DNA from: Andreprevotia sp. IGB-42
Lineage (GTDB): Bacteria > Pseudomonadota > Gammaproteobacteria > Burkholderiales > Chitinibacteraceae
Direction of reading: 5' to 3'
Assembly: GCF_009848685.1 (NCBI RefSeq)
Contig: NZ_WXTX01000002.1
Coordinates: 248,001 to 312,000, forward strand
DNA: 64,000 bases
Every line of letters starts with the position of its first letter. The first letter of the stretch is position 1. Shown in pieces: positions 51,758 to 63,273 of this stretch. The translations under genes and the position numbers were made by a program. The notes beneath the pieces are model-generated. The model did no database searches, was not told where the DNA came from, and saw nothing but the letters and a program-made list of their open reading frames with translations.

Positions 51758-53824
51758 TCACGCCAGGTTCTTTACCGCCAGCAAGGGCGTGAAGCGCGCC
51801 TCGGGCAATGGCGGGTGGAAATGGAAGCCCTGTGCCATTTGGCAACCCAGCGAGCGCAGGAAGGCGGCCTGCTCGGCGGTTTCCACGCCTTCCGCGATCA
51901 CGCCCAGCCCCAGGTTGTCGGCAATGTCGATGATGGAGCGCACGATGGCTTCATCACGCCGCGTGCCGGGCACGTTGCGGATGAAGGAGCGATCGATCTT
52001 CAGGTAGTCGATGGAAAACTGCTGCAGATAGGTCAGGTTGGAATAACCGGTGCCGAAATCGTCCAGCGCAAAGCTGCAGCCGGCCTCGCGCAGCTGCAGC
52101 AGCATGGCTTCCAGCCGCTCGTTGTTGCGCATCAGCACCGTTTCGGTCATTTCCAGTTCCAGCCGGCCCGGCGGGATGTTGTGCTCGGCAATCAGCCGCG
52201 TCACCGTCTCGGCAAACATCGGGCGGAACTGCAGGCCGGATACATTGATGGCCAGCCGCTGCATGTGCACGCCAGCCGCATCCCACGCACTGAGCTGGCG
52301 CAATGCTTCTTCCACCACCCAGGCGCCGATCGGCACGATCAGCCCGGTTTCCTCGGCAAACGGGATGAAATCCACCGGCGACACATAGCCCTTCACCGGG
52401 TGCTTCCAGCGCAGCAGCGCCTCCGCGCCCACGATACGGCCAGTGCCCAGATCAAGCTGCGGCTGGTAGAACAGCTCGAACTCGCGGCGCTCCAGCGCAA
52501 AGCGCAGATCGGTTTCCAGTTTCAGGCGTTCCAGCGAGCGGCGATTCATTTCGTTGGAATAGAACAGGTGCGCGTGGTTGCCCTGCTTGGCGCGGTACAT
52601 GGCAACCGATGCCTGGTTGATCAGCTTCTCGGCATCCAGCCCGTCATCCGGATACACGCTGATGCCGATATTGGCCAGTAACGCCACCTCGGTCGCCACG
52701 CCGTGGAAATCGATCATGAACGGCTCGTCGATCCGGCGCAGGATACGCTCGGCCACGATCACTGCATCTTCACGCTGTTGGATATCGAATAGTGCGATAT
52801 AGAATTCGTCGCCGCCAAACCGCGATACCACGTCCTCTTCGCGCAGGCATTCCTTGATGCGCGATGCCATTTCCGCCAGCAGCCGGTCTGCGCCGCTATG
52901 GCCGAAGGAATCGTTCACATCCTTGAAGCCGGCGATATTGAAGCACAGGATGGCGCCGTGCCGGTGATAGCGGCGTGCCTCGGCCAGCGCCTGTTCGATC
53001 AGGATGAACAGCAATGCACGGTTGGGCAGCGTGGTGAGCGTGTCGTAATACGCCAGCCGGTGGATTTGTGCTTCGGCAGCGCGACGCTCGGTCAGGTCGG
53101 TGAAGACCGCCAGGTAATGCGTGAGCTGGCCGCGCTCGTTATGCACTGCGGTGACATTGAGCCAGACCGGGTAATCATCGCCACTGGCACGCGTATCGGT
53201 CAGCTCGCCTTCCCAGTGCCCCACTGCGGCGAGCGCGGCATCGACCTCGCCCCGGGTGCGCGGGTTGATATGGCCTTCACGCAGGAAGCGGGGGGTTTTG
53301 CCTATGGCGTCGGCCGCCTTGTAACCGGTTACCCGCTCGAATGCCTGATTGACGATCACGATCGCGTGTTGCGCATCGATCACCGCTACCGCATCGTTGG
53401 CTTTCTCGAAAATCAGCCCGTACAGGCGGTTTTTTTCTTCGGCAGCCAGCCGGTCGGTAATATCACGCAAATAGCCGATCATGTAGATCGGCCGGCCCTG
53501 CGCATCCCGCGTCAGCGACAGGTGCACGTTGGCCCAAAATGCTTCGCCGTTCTTGCGCCGGCGCAACACTTCCATCTCGCCACGACCATGCTGCAACACG
53601 GTGTTCAGCAGCTCCGCCTCGCGCTCGCTCTCGTTCGCGTACAGCAGCAGCAGGTGCTGGCCGATGATCTCGCTGGCGGCATAACCGAACAGGCGCTCCG
53701 CACCGCGGCTCCAGCCGGTGATATAGCCATCCAGATCCAGTGTCAGCAGCGATGCTTCCAGCGAGCCGAGCAGGCTTTGCGGCAAGTGGATATCGGCCGG
53801 CAATTCCTCCGGGGTCAGCATCAT
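51758..53824 (-). CDS. PAS-PAS-GGDEF-EAL c-di-GMP protein, probably a phosphodiesterase
   Basis: 688 residues from ATG 53824, which overlaps the HDOD gene's stop as ATGA. There are two PAS domains (~20-130 'GYITGWSRGAERLFGYAASEIIGQ', ~145-260), a GGDEF domain (~265-425) and an EAL domain (~440-685). FGGDEF and the I-site REED five residues before it are intact, but the metal-binding 'DxDxFK' region reads 'FNIAGFKDVND', so the cyclase is likely inactive. The EAL half keeps 'EALLRW', 'NVSGLQF', 'EMTETVLM', 'DDFGTGYSNL', 'KIDRSF' and 'EGVE', so c-di-GMP hydrolysis is expected. No membrane helix. Confidence 0.93.
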   Translation of the reverse strand: MMLTPEELPADIHLPQSLLGSLEASLLTLDLDGYITGWSRGAERLFGYAASEIIGQHLLLLYANESEREAELLNTVLQHGRGEMEVLRRRKNGEAFWANVHLSLTRDAQGRPIYMIGYLRDITDRLAAEEKNRLYGLIFEKANDAVAVIDAQHAIVIVNQAFERVTGYKAADAIGKTPRFLREGHINPRTRGEVDAALAAVGHWEGELTDTRASGDDYPVWLNVTAVHNERGQLTHYLAVFTDLTERRAAEAQIHRLAYYDTLTTLPNRALLFILIEQALAEARRYHRHGAILCFNIAGFKDVNDSFGHSGADRLLAEMASRIKECLREEDVVSRFGGDEFYIALFDIQQREDAVIVAERILRRIDEPFMIDFHGVATEVALLANIGISVYPDDGLDAEKLINQASVAMYRAKQGNHAHLFYSNEMNRRSLERLKLETDLRFALERREFELFYQPQLDLGTGRIVGAEALLRWKHPVKGYVSPVDFIPFAEETGLIVPIGAWVVEEALRQLSAWDAAGVHMQRLAINVSGLQFRPMFAETVTRLIAEHNIPPGRLELEMTETVLMRNNERLEAMLLQLREAGCSFALDDFGTGYSNLTYLQQFSIDYLKIDRSFIRNVPGTRRDEAIVRSIIDIADNLGLGVIAEGVETAEQAAFLRSLGCQMAQGFHFHPPLPEARFTPLLAVKNLA

Positions 53825-54849
53825 GCCGCCACCGTGCTGAACAACTGCCGTGTCCACGCCACGGCGGCCACTTCCCCCGCCAGCCAGTTGCGCCAGCCGG
53901 CATTGCCGGGCCAGTCGTCGAAATCTTCGGTGATGCCGTGTTCAAAGCGGCAGATCCGGTACAGCGCTTGCCCCAGTTCACCTTCGTAGTTGATCAGAGC
54001 GCGCGTCACTGCATCGGGCAGCGGCAATGGCTTGATCAGCTCTGCCAGCGGTACGCCGAACAGGCAATCCAGGCACGACAGCATGCCGGTGAAAAAAGCG
54101 CTGTCCGGCGGGCAATCGCCCAGCCAGCCCTGCCCGGCCCATGCTTCCAGCCGGCGCGCGCGCAATGCGGCCACCACCAGCAACGGCGGCACGGTCTCGC
54201 CGGGGCCGAATTGCTCGGCGTACATCAAGAGTTGCAACCAGCGCTGCAATTGCCGGCGCCCCAGCAGCGTAATGGCCTGGCGCAGGCTGCCTGCCTTCAC
54301 GGTGCCGCTGATGGCCACCGAATTCACCAGCCGCAGCATGCTGATGGTCAATTGCGGGGCCTTGGCGAACACGGCCTCCAGATCCTGGCTATCTGCATCG
54401 CGGGCAATCAGCCCCAGCAGCTCCAGCAACACCGGCTGCGTGGGTTGAGGCTTGCTGCCACGTGCACTGGCCACCGTCGGCCATGCGCCACTGCACCAGG
54501 CACCGGCGGGCAGCGCGGCAAAAATGGACAGGTTGTGTACTGCAGGCATGAACAGCGGGCTGCCCGCTGGCGGCAGCTTGTCGACACAGTCGATCTGCAG
54601 CACGGCGTTTTCCGGCACCGCTTGCGTTGCGTCGGTGCAAATGCTGATCAGCTTGCCGGTGTCGGCACCGGACGGCAGCAGCGCTGCCGGATAGAGCAAT
54701 GGCAGATCACGCAGCACGTATTCGGCGGCTATGGCATCGAGCACCAGCGGCAATACGGCAGGATCGGAATGCAGCCGCAAACCCACCCAACTGCGGTCGG
54801 TGCGCCACACGGGCTCTAGTAAGGTTCGGACAGGAAGTTTGGGCTGCAT
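53821..54849 (-). CDS. HDOD-domain signalling protein
   Basis: 342 residues. The N-terminal ~130 residues are not clearly assignable but resemble the reduced EAL-like part seen in EAL-HDOD (YuxH) proteins. The HDOD domain follows: 'LELLGLIARDADSQDLEAVFAKAPQLTISMLRLVNSVAISG' and 'SLRQAITLLGRRQLQRWLQLLMYAEQ' with later helices. HDOD proteins relay regulatory signals, often with c-di-GMP enzymes. It is translationally coupled to the PAS-GGDEF-EAL gene downstream (ATGA overlap). Confidence 0.85.
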   Translation of the reverse strand: MQPKLPVRTLLEPVWRTDRSWVGLRLHSDPAVLPLVLDAIAAEYVLRDLPLLYPAALLPSGADTGKLISICTDATQAVPENAVLQIDCVDKLPPAGSPLFMPAVHNLSIFAALPAGAWCSGAWPTVASARGSKPQPTQPVLLELLGLIARDADSQDLEAVFAKAPQLTISMLRLVNSVAISGTVKAGSLRQAITLLGRRQLQRWLQLLMYAEQFGPGETVPPLLVVAALRARRLEAWAGQGWLGDCPPDSAFFTGMLSCLDCLFGVPLAELIKPLPLPDAVTRALINYEGELGQALYRICRFEHGITEDFDDWPGNAGWRNWLAGEVAAVAWTRQLFSTVAA

Positions 54850-55002
54850 CGCACATCGGTTTCAGTAACTCCCTAACACCCTAGCCAGCCTCGCTTACAA
54901 CAGCAAGTGCTGAATGACAGAACCTGCCTTTCAGATTTCAGCCGGTCATCGGCAAACAGCGTGCTGTAACCCGCAAAGCGGCTTGCCGTCAGGGTTATTC
55001 CC

Positions 55003-55018
55003 GATAACGGTCGTTATC
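55003..55018. promoter_or_regulatory. Inverted repeat upstream of dppA
   Basis: Arms GATAACG and CGTTATC around GT, 59 bases before the dppA start. It has the size of a repressor operator; the regulator is unknown. Confidence 0.4.
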
Positions 55019-55076
55019 TGCCCCACCTAGCATTCTGCTGTTAAGCAGTCGTTTCAATGCACTCTGGAGACACCCC

Positions 55077-56675
55077 ATGCGATTGACCCCGCGCCACCTC
55101 GCGCTTGCCGCTGCCTTTACCCTGGCTGCAGGCAGCGCTGCTGCAGCAGGAAAAACACTGATTTTCTGCTCCGAAGGCAGCCCGGCCGGGTTCGACCCCG
55201 CCCGTTATTCCACCGGTACCGATTTCGATGCCAGTGCGGAAACCGTATTCAACCGGCTGACCGAGTTCGAGCGCGGCACCACCAAGGTGATCCCGGGGCT
55301 GGCAGAAAAATGGGATGTCAGTGCAGATGGCCTCACCTACACCTTCACACTGCGCAAGGGCGTGAAATTCCACACCACGCCTTACTTCAAACCGACGCGT
55401 GACTTCAATGCCGATGACGTGGTGTTCACCTTCCAGCGGCTGATCGACAAGAGCACGCCCTTCAACAAGGCGGCGCCAGCCGAGTACACGTACGCGTCCG
55501 ACATGGGCCTCGATACCAACCTGGTGCTGGTGGAAAAAGTCGACCCGTACACGGTGAAGATGAAGCTCAAATCCGTGGATGCCGCCTTCATCCAGAACCT
55601 GGCGATGCCGTTCGCCTCGGTGCAATCGGCCGAATACACCGACAAGCTGCTCAAGAGCGGCAAGGCCAACCTGATCAATGCCGAGCCGATCGGTACCGGC
55701 CCGTTCATTTTCCGCAGCTACCAGAAGGATGCGGCGATCCGCTATGACGGCAACCCGGAATACTGGCGCAAGGGCGATGTGAAGCTCGACAAGCTGATCT
55801 TCGCCATCACGCCGGATGCCTCGGTGCGCTACCAGAAACTGCAGAAAGGCGAGTGCCATGTAATGGCCTACCCGCGCCCGGCCGACCTGCAGGCCATGCA
55901 GGCCAATCCGCAGCTGGCCGTCCCCAGCCAGGCCGGCTTCAACCTGGGCTGGATTGCCTACAACGTCAAGCACAAGCCGCTGGACAAGCTGGAAGTGCGC
56001 CAGGCGCTGGACATGGCGATCAACAAGAAGAGCATCATCGACGCGGTCTACCAGGGCGCCGGGCAACTGGCCACCAACCCGATGCCGCCCACGCAGTGGT
56101 CATACAACAAGACGCTGAAAGACGCCCCCAACGACGTTGCCAAGGCCAAGGCGCTGCTGGCCAAGGCCGGCTTCCCCAACGGCTTCGAGATCACGTTGTG
56201 GGCCATGCCGGTACAGCGCCCGTACAACCCCAATGCCAAGCTGATGGCGGAAATGGTGCAATCGGACTGGGCGAAGATCGGCGTGAAGGCGAAAATCGTC
56301 ACCTACGAATGGGGCGAGTACATCAAGCGCGCCAAGAGCGGCGAGCAGGACACCATGACCATAGGCTGGACCGGCGATAACGGCGATCCGGATAACTGGC
56401 TGGGCGTGAACCTGAGCTGCGATGCAGTAGGCGGCAACAACTACTCCAACTGGTGCTACAAGCCGTTCGATGACCTGATCGTGAAGGCCCGCAAGCTCAC
56501 CAATCAGGCTGAGCGCAGCAAGCTGTACGAGCAATCACAGGTAATCTTCAAGGAACAGGTGCCGTTCACGCCGATTGCGCACTCCACCATCTACCAGCCG
56601 GTACGCAAGGAAGTGCAGGACTTCAAGATCGGCCCGTTCGGCCTGAATGCCTTCTACGGTGTCGGCCTGAAATAA
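55077..56675 (+). CDS. dppA: Periplasmic dipeptide-binding protein
   Basis: 532 residues with a signal peptide (1-24, ending AAA/G) and CTGGAGA before the ATG. It is a Family-5 solute-binding protein: 'LIFCSEGSPAGFDPARYSTGTDFDASAETVFNRLTEF' at the start and 'GIGTGPFIFRSYQKDAAIRYDGNPEYW' in the middle are the SBP_bac_5 marks. Close to DppA of E. coli, it should deliver dipeptides (and in some species haem or 5-aminolevulinate) to the permease. It heads dppABCDF; a long hairpin separates it from dppB, which usually keeps dppA mRNA in excess. Confidence 0.94.
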   Translation: MRLTPRHLALAAAFTLAAGSAAAAGKTLIFCSEGSPAGFDPARYSTGTDFDASAETVFNRLTEFERGTTKVIPGLAEKWDVSADGLTYTFTLRKGVKFHTTPYFKPTRDFNADDVVFTFQRLIDKSTPFNKAAPAEYTYASDMGLDTNLVLVEKVDPYTVKMKLKSVDAAFIQNLAMPFASVQSAEYTDKLLKSGKANLINAEPIGTGPFIFRSYQKDAAIRYDGNPEYWRKGDVKLDKLIFAITPDASVRYQKLQKGECHVMAYPRPADLQAMQANPQLAVPSQAGFNLGWIAYNVKHKPLDKLEVRQALDMAINKKSIIDAVYQGAGQLATNPMPPTQWSYNKTLKDAPNDVAKAKALLAKAGFPNGFEITLWAMPVQRPYNPNAKLMAEMVQSDWAKIGVKAKIVTYEWGEYIKRAKSGEQDTMTIGWTGDNGDPDNWLGVNLSCDAVGGNNYSNWCYKPFDDLIVKARKLTNQAERSKLYEQSQVIFKEQVPFTPIAHSTIYQPVRKEVQDFKIGPFGLNAFYGVGLK

Positions 56676-56711
56676 TACCGCCAGCAAGCACTGCAGCTTG
56701 CTGCGTGGTGA

Positions 56712-56744
56712 ACAGCGGCCCGCGATACACTCGCGGGCCGCTGT
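56712..56744 (+). promoter_or_regulatory. Long dppA-dppB intergenic hairpin
   Basis: A perfect 14-bp stem (56712-56725 with 56731-56744) and a five-base loop, without a T-run. A partial terminator or mRNA stabiliser is likely, giving more binding protein than permease. Confidence 0.75.
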
Positions 56745-56861
56745 CTTGAGCGCAATGCATGCAGATGCAGGTTTCGCGCAACCCCGATTCAAACCTAAAT
56801 TAAAACCAGAGCCGATCAGGCCCCAATCACCGCGCATGGTTGCGGTGCAGGGAGAAACCCC

Positions 56862-57872
56862 ATGTTCACCTTCATCCTGCGGCGGCTGGCCGTGGTGATA
56901 CCGACCTTCCTCGGCATCACCCTCCTGGCCTTCGCACTGATCCACATGATCCCCGGCGACCCGGTGCTGATCATGGTGGGCGAGCGCAAGCTGGACCCCG
57001 AGTTCTACAAGGCCGCCATGGCGCGGCTGGGGCTCGATCAGCCGCTCTACCTGCAATACTGGCACTACCTGACCGGCATGCTGCATGGTGACCTGGGCCA
57101 GTCCATCGTCACGCAGGAGCCGGTGATGAGCGAGTTCCTCAAGCTCTTCCCCGCCACGCTGGAGCTGTCGATCTGTGCGATGCTGTTTGCCACCGTGTTC
57201 GGCCTGGCCGCCGGTATCGTTGCCGCCACGCGGCGCGGCACCGTGCTTGATCACACGGTGATGGGCGCTGCGCTCACCGGTTACTCGATGCCGATCTTCT
57301 GGTGGGGGCTGATCCTGATCATCTTTTTCTCGGTGAACCTGGGCTGGACACCGGTATCGGGCCGCATCGACCTGCAATACGACATCGCACCACGCACCGG
57401 GCTGATGCTGATCGACACCCTGCTGTCCGGTGAGGAAGGCGCATTCAAATCCGCGGTGATGCACCTGATCTTGCCGTCCATCGTGCTTGGCACCATCCCG
57501 CTGGCGGTGATCGCGCGCATGACGCGCTCGTCGATGCTGGAAGTGCTGCGCGAGGACTACATCCGCACTGCCCGCGCCAAGGGGCTGTCGCGCACACGCG
57601 TGGTGCTGGTGCATGCACTGCGCAATGCACTGATGCCGGTGGTCACGGTGATCGGCCTGCAGGTGGGCACCTTGCTGGCCGGCGCGGTGCTGACCGAAAC
57701 GATTTTCTCGTGGCCCGGCATCGGCAAGTGGTTGATCGATTCGATCTCGCGCCGCGATTACCCGGTGGTGCAGGGCGGTATCCTGCTGGTGGCCACGCTC
57801 ATCATTGTCGTCAACTTGCTGGTCGATGTGCTGTACGGCGTCATCAATCCGCGCATTCGCCACGCGAGGTAA
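56862..57872 (+). CDS. dppB: Dipeptide ABC transporter permease DppB
   Basis: 336 residues with six helices. The start 'FILRRLAVVIPTFLGITLLAFALIHMIPGDP' is the DppB/OppB signature, and the EAA loop 'EDYIRTARAKGLSRTRVVLVHALRNALMPVVT' contacts the ATPases. It forms the membrane channel with DppC. It is the first gene after the hairpin. Confidence 0.95.
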   Translation: MFTFILRRLAVVIPTFLGITLLAFALIHMIPGDPVLIMVGERKLDPEFYKAAMARLGLDQPLYLQYWHYLTGMLHGDLGQSIVTQEPVMSEFLKLFPATLELSICAMLFATVFGLAAGIVAATRRGTVLDHTVMGAALTGYSMPIFWWGLILIIFFSVNLGWTPVSGRIDLQYDIAPRTGLMLIDTLLSGEEGAFKSAVMHLILPSIVLGTIPLAVIARMTRSSMLEVLREDYIRTARAKGLSRTRVVLVHALRNALMPVVTVIGLQVGTLLAGAVLTETIFSWPGIGKWLIDSISRRDYPVVQGGILLVATLIIVVNLLVDVLYGVINPRIRHAR

Positions 57873-57875
57873 ACC

Positions 57876-58784
57876 ATGGCCGAATCCGCCAAACCCGTCC
57901 CCGCCGATCTGCTGCCCGCCTATCCATCGCCACTGCGCGAGTTCTGGCTGTCTTTCCGCGTGAACAGGGGCGCCACCGTCGCGCTGTTCTATTTCATCCT
58001 GCTGGTGGTTGCCGCGCTGTTTGCGCCGCTGATTGCCCCGCATCTGCCAGCCGAGCAATTCCGCGATGCGTTGCTGGCGCCGCCTGCGTGGTCGGAAGGC
58101 GGCAGTTGGCAGTTCATCCTCGGCACCGACGAAGTAGGCCGCGACATCCTGTCGCGGCTGCTGCACGGTGCACGGCTGTCGCTGATGATCGGCTCGGTCT
58201 CGGTGCTGCTGTCGCTGATCCCCGGCGTAGCGCTGGGCCTGGTTGCCGCGTTCTACCCGGGCGCGGTGGGCACCGCCATCATGCGGGTGATGGACATCAT
58301 GCTGGCGCTGCCATCCTTGCTGCTGGCCATTGCCATCGTTGCCGTGCTCGGCCCGGGCCTTGGCAATACCGTGCTGGCGATTGCCATTGTCGGCCTGCCC
58401 TCGTATGTGCGGCTGGCACGCGGCTCGGCCATGACCGAACTGCACCGCGATTACGTGGTGGCCAGCCGGCTGGCCGGGGCCAGCCAGTTGCGGCTGATGT
58501 TCAACACCGTACTGCCCAATTGCATGGCACCGCTGATCGTGCAGGCCACGCTGGGCTTTTCGTCCGCCATCCTCGATGCGGCCGCGCTGGGCTTTCTGGG
58601 CCTTGGCGCACCGCCACCGCTGCCCGAATGGGGCACCATGCTGGCCACCGCGCGCGATTACATCCAGAGCGCATGGTGGGTGGTGACCATGCCCGGCCTT
58701 GCCATCCTGATCACCGTGCTGGCGCTCAACCTGATGGGTGACGGCCTGCGCGATGCGCTCGACCCCAAGCTGAAGAAGGGGTGA
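57876..58784 (+). CDS. dppC: Dipeptide ABC transporter permease DppC
   Basis: 302 residues, six helices. An N-terminal OppC_N-type segment ('FWLSFRVNRGATVALFYFILLVVAALFAPLIAPH') is followed by 'LGTDEVGRDILSRLLHGARLSL' and the EAA loop 'ELHRDYVVASRLAGASQLRLMFNTVLPNCMAPLIVQ'. It pairs with DppB. It starts three bases after dppB, and dppD follows after three more. Confidence 0.95.
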   Translation: MAESAKPVPADLLPAYPSPLREFWLSFRVNRGATVALFYFILLVVAALFAPLIAPHLPAEQFRDALLAPPAWSEGGSWQFILGTDEVGRDILSRLLHGARLSLMIGSVSVLLSLIPGVALGLVAAFYPGAVGTAIMRVMDIMLALPSLLLAIAIVAVLGPGLGNTVLAIAIVGLPSYVRLARGSAMTELHRDYVVASRLAGASQLRLMFNTVLPNCMAPLIVQATLGFSSAILDAAALGFLGLGAPPPLPEWGTMLATARDYIQSAWWVVTMPGLAILITVLALNLMGDGLRDALDPKLKKG

Positions 58785-58787
58785 CCG

Positions 58788-59759
58788 ATGAGCTTGCTCC
58801 ATATCCAGAACCTCAGCGTATCGTTCGGCGCGTTCCGCGCAGTCAACCACGTCAGTTTTGACGTCAACCGTGGCGAAATCCTCGGCATCGTCGGCGAATC
58901 GGGCTCGGGCAAGAGCGTGACCATGCTGGCACTGATGGGGCTGATCGATGCGCCCGGCGTGGTCAGTGCCGATGCACTCGGCTTTGACGGCCAGGATCTG
59001 CTCCACGCCAGCAACGCACAGAAGCGCAAGATCATCGGCCGCGATGTAGCGATGATTTTCCAGGATGCGCTATCGAGCCTGAACCCCGCCTATACGGTAG
59101 GCGCGCAGCTGATGGAAACACTGAAACTGCACCTGAAGTTATCCGGCGCGGCCGCCAAGAAACGCGCACTCGATCTGCTCGACATGGTGGAGATCCCCGA
59201 TGCGCGTGCGCGGCTGGCCGCCTACCCGCACCAGCTATCGGGCGGCATGAGCCAGCGTGTGATGATCGCCATGGCCATCGCCTGTAATCCAAAATTGCTG
59301 ATTGCCGACGAGCCCACTACCGCGCTCGACGTCACCGTGCAGGCACAGATCATGGCGTTGCTGGTCAACCTGCAAAAGCAGAACGATATGGGCCTGATCC
59401 TGATCACCCACGATCTGGCCGTGATTGCCGAAGTGGCACATCGCGTGGCGGTGATGTACGCCGGCGAAGTGGTGGAAACCAGCCCGGTGCCGGATATCTT
59501 CAACACGCCGCGCCATCCGTATACGCAAGCGTTGCTGACCTCCATCCCCGAGCACAGCAAGGGCGCTGCGCGGCTGGCCACGCTGCCCGGCGTCGTGCCC
59601 GGCCAGTACGACCGGCCACGTGGCTGCCTGCTCAGCCCGCGTTGCCCGTACGTGCAGCCGCGCTGCGTGGACGAGCATCCTGACCTGTACACCACACCCG
59701 GTGGCACCGCGCGCTGCTTCTTCGCGCTGGATGACGGCGGGAGGCCAAGCCATGGCTGA
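58788..59759 (+). CDS. dppD: Dipeptide ABC transporter ATPase DppD
   Basis: 323 residues. Walker A GESGSGKS (~37), ABC signature LSGGMSQR (~147), Walker B '[12 protein letters not shown]' and the switch His ('LITHD') are intact. The C-terminal oligopeptide-transporter extension has the four-cysteine-type segment '[20 protein letters not shown]', which in relatives holds an iron-sulphur cluster. It overlaps dppF by eight bases. Confidence 0.95.
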   Translation: MSLLHIQNLSVSFGAFRAVNHVSFDVNRGEILGIVGESGSGKSVTMLALMGLIDAPGVVSADALGFDGQDLLHASNAQKRKIIGRDVAMIFQDALSSLNPAYTVGAQLMETLKLHLKLSGAAAKKRALDLLDMVEIPDARARLAAYPHQLSGGMSQRVMIAMAIACNPKLLIADEPTTALDVTVQAQIMALLVNLQKQNDMGLILITHDLAVIAEVAHRVAVMYAGEVVETSPVPDIFNTPRHPYTQALLTSIPEHSKGAARLATLPGVVPGQYDRPRGCLLSPRCPYVQPRCVDEHPDLYTTPGGTARCFFALDDGGRPSHG

Positions 59760-60762
59760 CCTGCAAACCGATATGGCAACACCGATGAACGATGCAGCAG
59801 TGATGATCGCCCGCGAATTGTCGCGGCACTACACGGTATCGCGCGGCTTTTTGCGCGGGCATGCCACCGTCAAGGCACTCAACAACGTGTCGTTCATGCT
59901 GCACGCCGGCAAAACGCTGGCGGTAGTGGGCGAATCGGGATCGGGCAAATCCACGCTGGCGCGCCAGCTCACGCTGGTGGAACAGCCCAGTGGCGGCAGC
60001 CTGCAGATCGGCGGCGTGGAAATCGCCAATGCCAGCAGCGCCCAGCTCAAGGCCTTGCGCCCCACCGTGCAGATGGTATTCCAGAGCCCGTATGCATCGC
60101 TGAACCCGCGCAAGCAGATCGGCACCATGCTCGATGAACCGCTGAAGCTCAACACCACGCTGGATGCACGCGCACGCGAAGCGCGCATCCGCGCGATGAT
60201 GGACAAGGTGGGGCTGCGCCACGAGCACTACGAGCGCTACCCGCACATGTTCTCCGGCGGGCAGCGCCAGCGCATCGCCATTGCGCGCGCCATGATGCTG
60301 CAGCCACGCATCGTGGTAGCCGATGAACCCACCTCCGCGCTGGATGTATCGATCCAGGCACAGATCCTCAACCTGTTCATGGATCTGCAGCAGGAACTGG
60401 GCACCGCGTACGTGTTCATCAGCCACAACCTGTCGGTGGTCGAACACGTGGCCGACGATGTGATGGTGATGTACTTCGGCAGCACGGTGGAATACGGCAG
60501 CAAGACCGCCGTATTCGCCCAGCCTCTGCACCCGTACACGCGCGCGCTGATGTCCGCCACCCCGGCCATCCACAAGCAGGACCGGCAGATCAAGGTGAAG
60601 CTGGTGGGCGAATTGCCTTCGCCGCTGAATCCGCCCTCAGGCTGCGCGTTTCACACCCGCTGCCCGTATGCAGTGGAGCATTGCAAGACCGAAGTGCCAT
60701 TGCTGCGGCCGATCGATGGCCGGCTGGTGGCCTGCCATCGTGTGGAGGAAATCACCAGCTGA
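59752..60762 (+). CDS. dppF: Dipeptide ABC transporter ATPase DppF
   Basis: 336 residues from ATG 59752. Walker A '[14 protein letters not shown]', signature '[16 protein letters not shown]', Walker B '[14 protein letters not shown]' and the H-loop '[15 protein letters not shown]' are intact. The C-terminal '[19 protein letters not shown]' parallels the cysteine segment of DppD. It completes the importer with DppD. No clear terminator follows in the 119 bases before the next gene. Confidence 0.95.
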   Translation: MADLQTDMATPMNDAAVMIARELSRHYTVSRGFLRGHATVKALNNVSFMLHAGKTLAVVGESGSGKSTLARQLTLVEQPSGGSLQIGGVEIANASSAQLKALRPTVQMVFQSPYASLNPRKQIGTMLDEPLKLNTTLDARAREARIRAMMDKVGLRHEHYERYPHMFSGGQRQRIAIARAMMLQPRIVVADEPTSALDVSIQAQILNLFMDLQQELGTAYVFISHNLSVVEHVADDVMVMYFGSTVEYGSKTAVFAQPLHPYTRALMSATPAIHKQDRQIKVKLVGELPSPLNPPSGCAFHTRCPYAVEHCKTEVPLLRPIDGRLVACHRVEEITS

Positions 60763-60881
60763 CGCACAGCCCATCGGGTCGGGTGGTGGTATGCAGCGAG
60801 CCAACACCCCCGCGCTGCACAATGCCTGCCAGCCAGACAGCGCCCACCGGTTACACTGTGTGATTGAATCTGGCCACCCCC

Positions 60882-61847
60882 ATGACCCAACGACCCAATA
60901 GCAAGAAGACCGCTCCGCCGCCATCCACTGCCAAGGCGCTTAACAGCAGCGCCGCGCCACTGACCGCAAAAGCACGACCCAAATCGCTGCCGGCGAAGAC
61001 AGCAGTGCCCAAGGCGGTACCCGGCGGCAGCCGCGTGATGCTGGGGCGTGCGCTGTCCAAGCTGGGTTTCTGCTCGCGCACGCAGGCAGAAGCGCTGGTG
61101 GCAGCCGGCAAGGTCAGCGTGAATGGCAAGGTGGAGCACGATGCCAACCGCTGGGTGGATACCGGCATCGACAAGCTGGCTGTGAGTGGTACCGCAGTGC
61201 AGAAGCAAGACTTCGTCTACCTGATGCTGAACAAGCCACGTGGCCTCGTCACCACTGCCGAGGACGAGCGCGGCCGCGATACCGTCTACCAGTGCTTTGC
61301 CGATGCCGATCTGCCATGGCTGGGCCCGGTGGGCCGGCTGGACCAGGCCAGCGAAGGCCTGCTGCTGTTCAGCAACGATACGCGCTGGGCGGCCGGGCTG
61401 ACCGACCCCGCCAGCCAGCTGGATAAAACCTACCATGTGCAGATAGACCGCCTGCCCGATGATGCACTGCTGGCCGCGCTGCGTACCGGCATCAACGATG
61501 CCGGAGAGCAGTTGCTGGCCAAGGCGGTGCACGTGCTGCGCCAGGGAGAAAAGCATGCATGGCTGGAAATCGTGCTTAATGAAGGCCGCAACCGCCACAT
61601 CCGCCGCCTGCTGCTGGCGCACGGCATCATTACACTGCGGCTGGTGCGGGTGCGCATCGGCGGCCTTGAAATGGGCAAGCTCGCCAAGGGCGAATGGCGT
61701 TTGCTGGAAGCGGCCGAGGTAGCGCAGCTGCGCACGGGTGCTGCGCCAGTCAAGCCCAAGGCCGCTGCCAAGCCCCCGGCAGCCCCGGCAAAAAAATTTG
61801 CAGCTCCCGGTAAAAAGATGTCAACGCCATCCACGCGCAAGCGTTGA
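60882..61847 (+). CDS. RsuA/RluB/E/F-family rRNA pseudouridine synthase
   Basis: About 321 residues from ATG 60882; a TTG at 60864 is less likely. A basic disordered lead (~1-45) is followed by an S4 RNA-binding domain ('[27 protein letters not shown]') and the catalytic domain with '[19 protein letters not shown]', whose Asp is the nucleophile, plus '[16 protein letters not shown]'. A Lys/Pro/Ala-rich basic tail (~290-321) probably helps bind RNA. The exact site on 16S or 23S rRNA cannot be told; RluE-like and RluF-like members look alike. Confidence 0.88.
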   Translation: MTQRPNSKKTAPPPSTAKALNSSAAPLTAKARPKSLPAKTAVPKAVPGGSRVMLGRALSKLGFCSRTQAEALVAAGKVSVNGKVEHDANRWVDTGIDKLAVSGTAVQKQDFVYLMLNKPRGLVTTAEDERGRDTVYQCFADADLPWLGPVGRLDQASEGLLLFSNDTRWAAGLTDPASQLDKTYHVQIDRLPDDALLAALRTGINDAGEQLLAKAVHVLRQGEKHAWLEIVLNEGRNRHIRRLLLAHGIITLRLVRVRIGGLEMGKLAKGEWRLLEAAEVAQLRTGAAPVKPKAAAKPPAAPAKKFAAPGKKMSTPSTRKR

Positions 61848-61910
61848 ATCAGGGTCGTCTGCTGTGAAGCGGGCGATGGCTTCATCTATCTCCGTATTGC
61901 ACGAGCATTC

Positions 61911-61942
61911 AAACGCCTGCCTCCGCAGGCGTTTTTTTTCGC
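61911..61942 (+). terminator. Strong rho-independent terminator after the pseudouridine synthase
   Basis: A perfect 10-bp stem (61911-61920 with 61925-61934), loop CTCC and eight T's. The A's at its left could also serve minus-strand transcripts from the radical SAM gene. Confidence 0.93.
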
Positions 61943-61966
61943 CATCCATTCCGCAAACCCGGCGAA

Positions 61967-63259
<1,293 letters not shown>

Positions 63260-63273
63260 GGGATATCCGGGGG

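Noticed and set aside
56535-59006. 823-codon minus-strand open frame
   Set aside because: Antisense to dppA-dppD; Gln/His/Arg-rich shadow composition and no start context.
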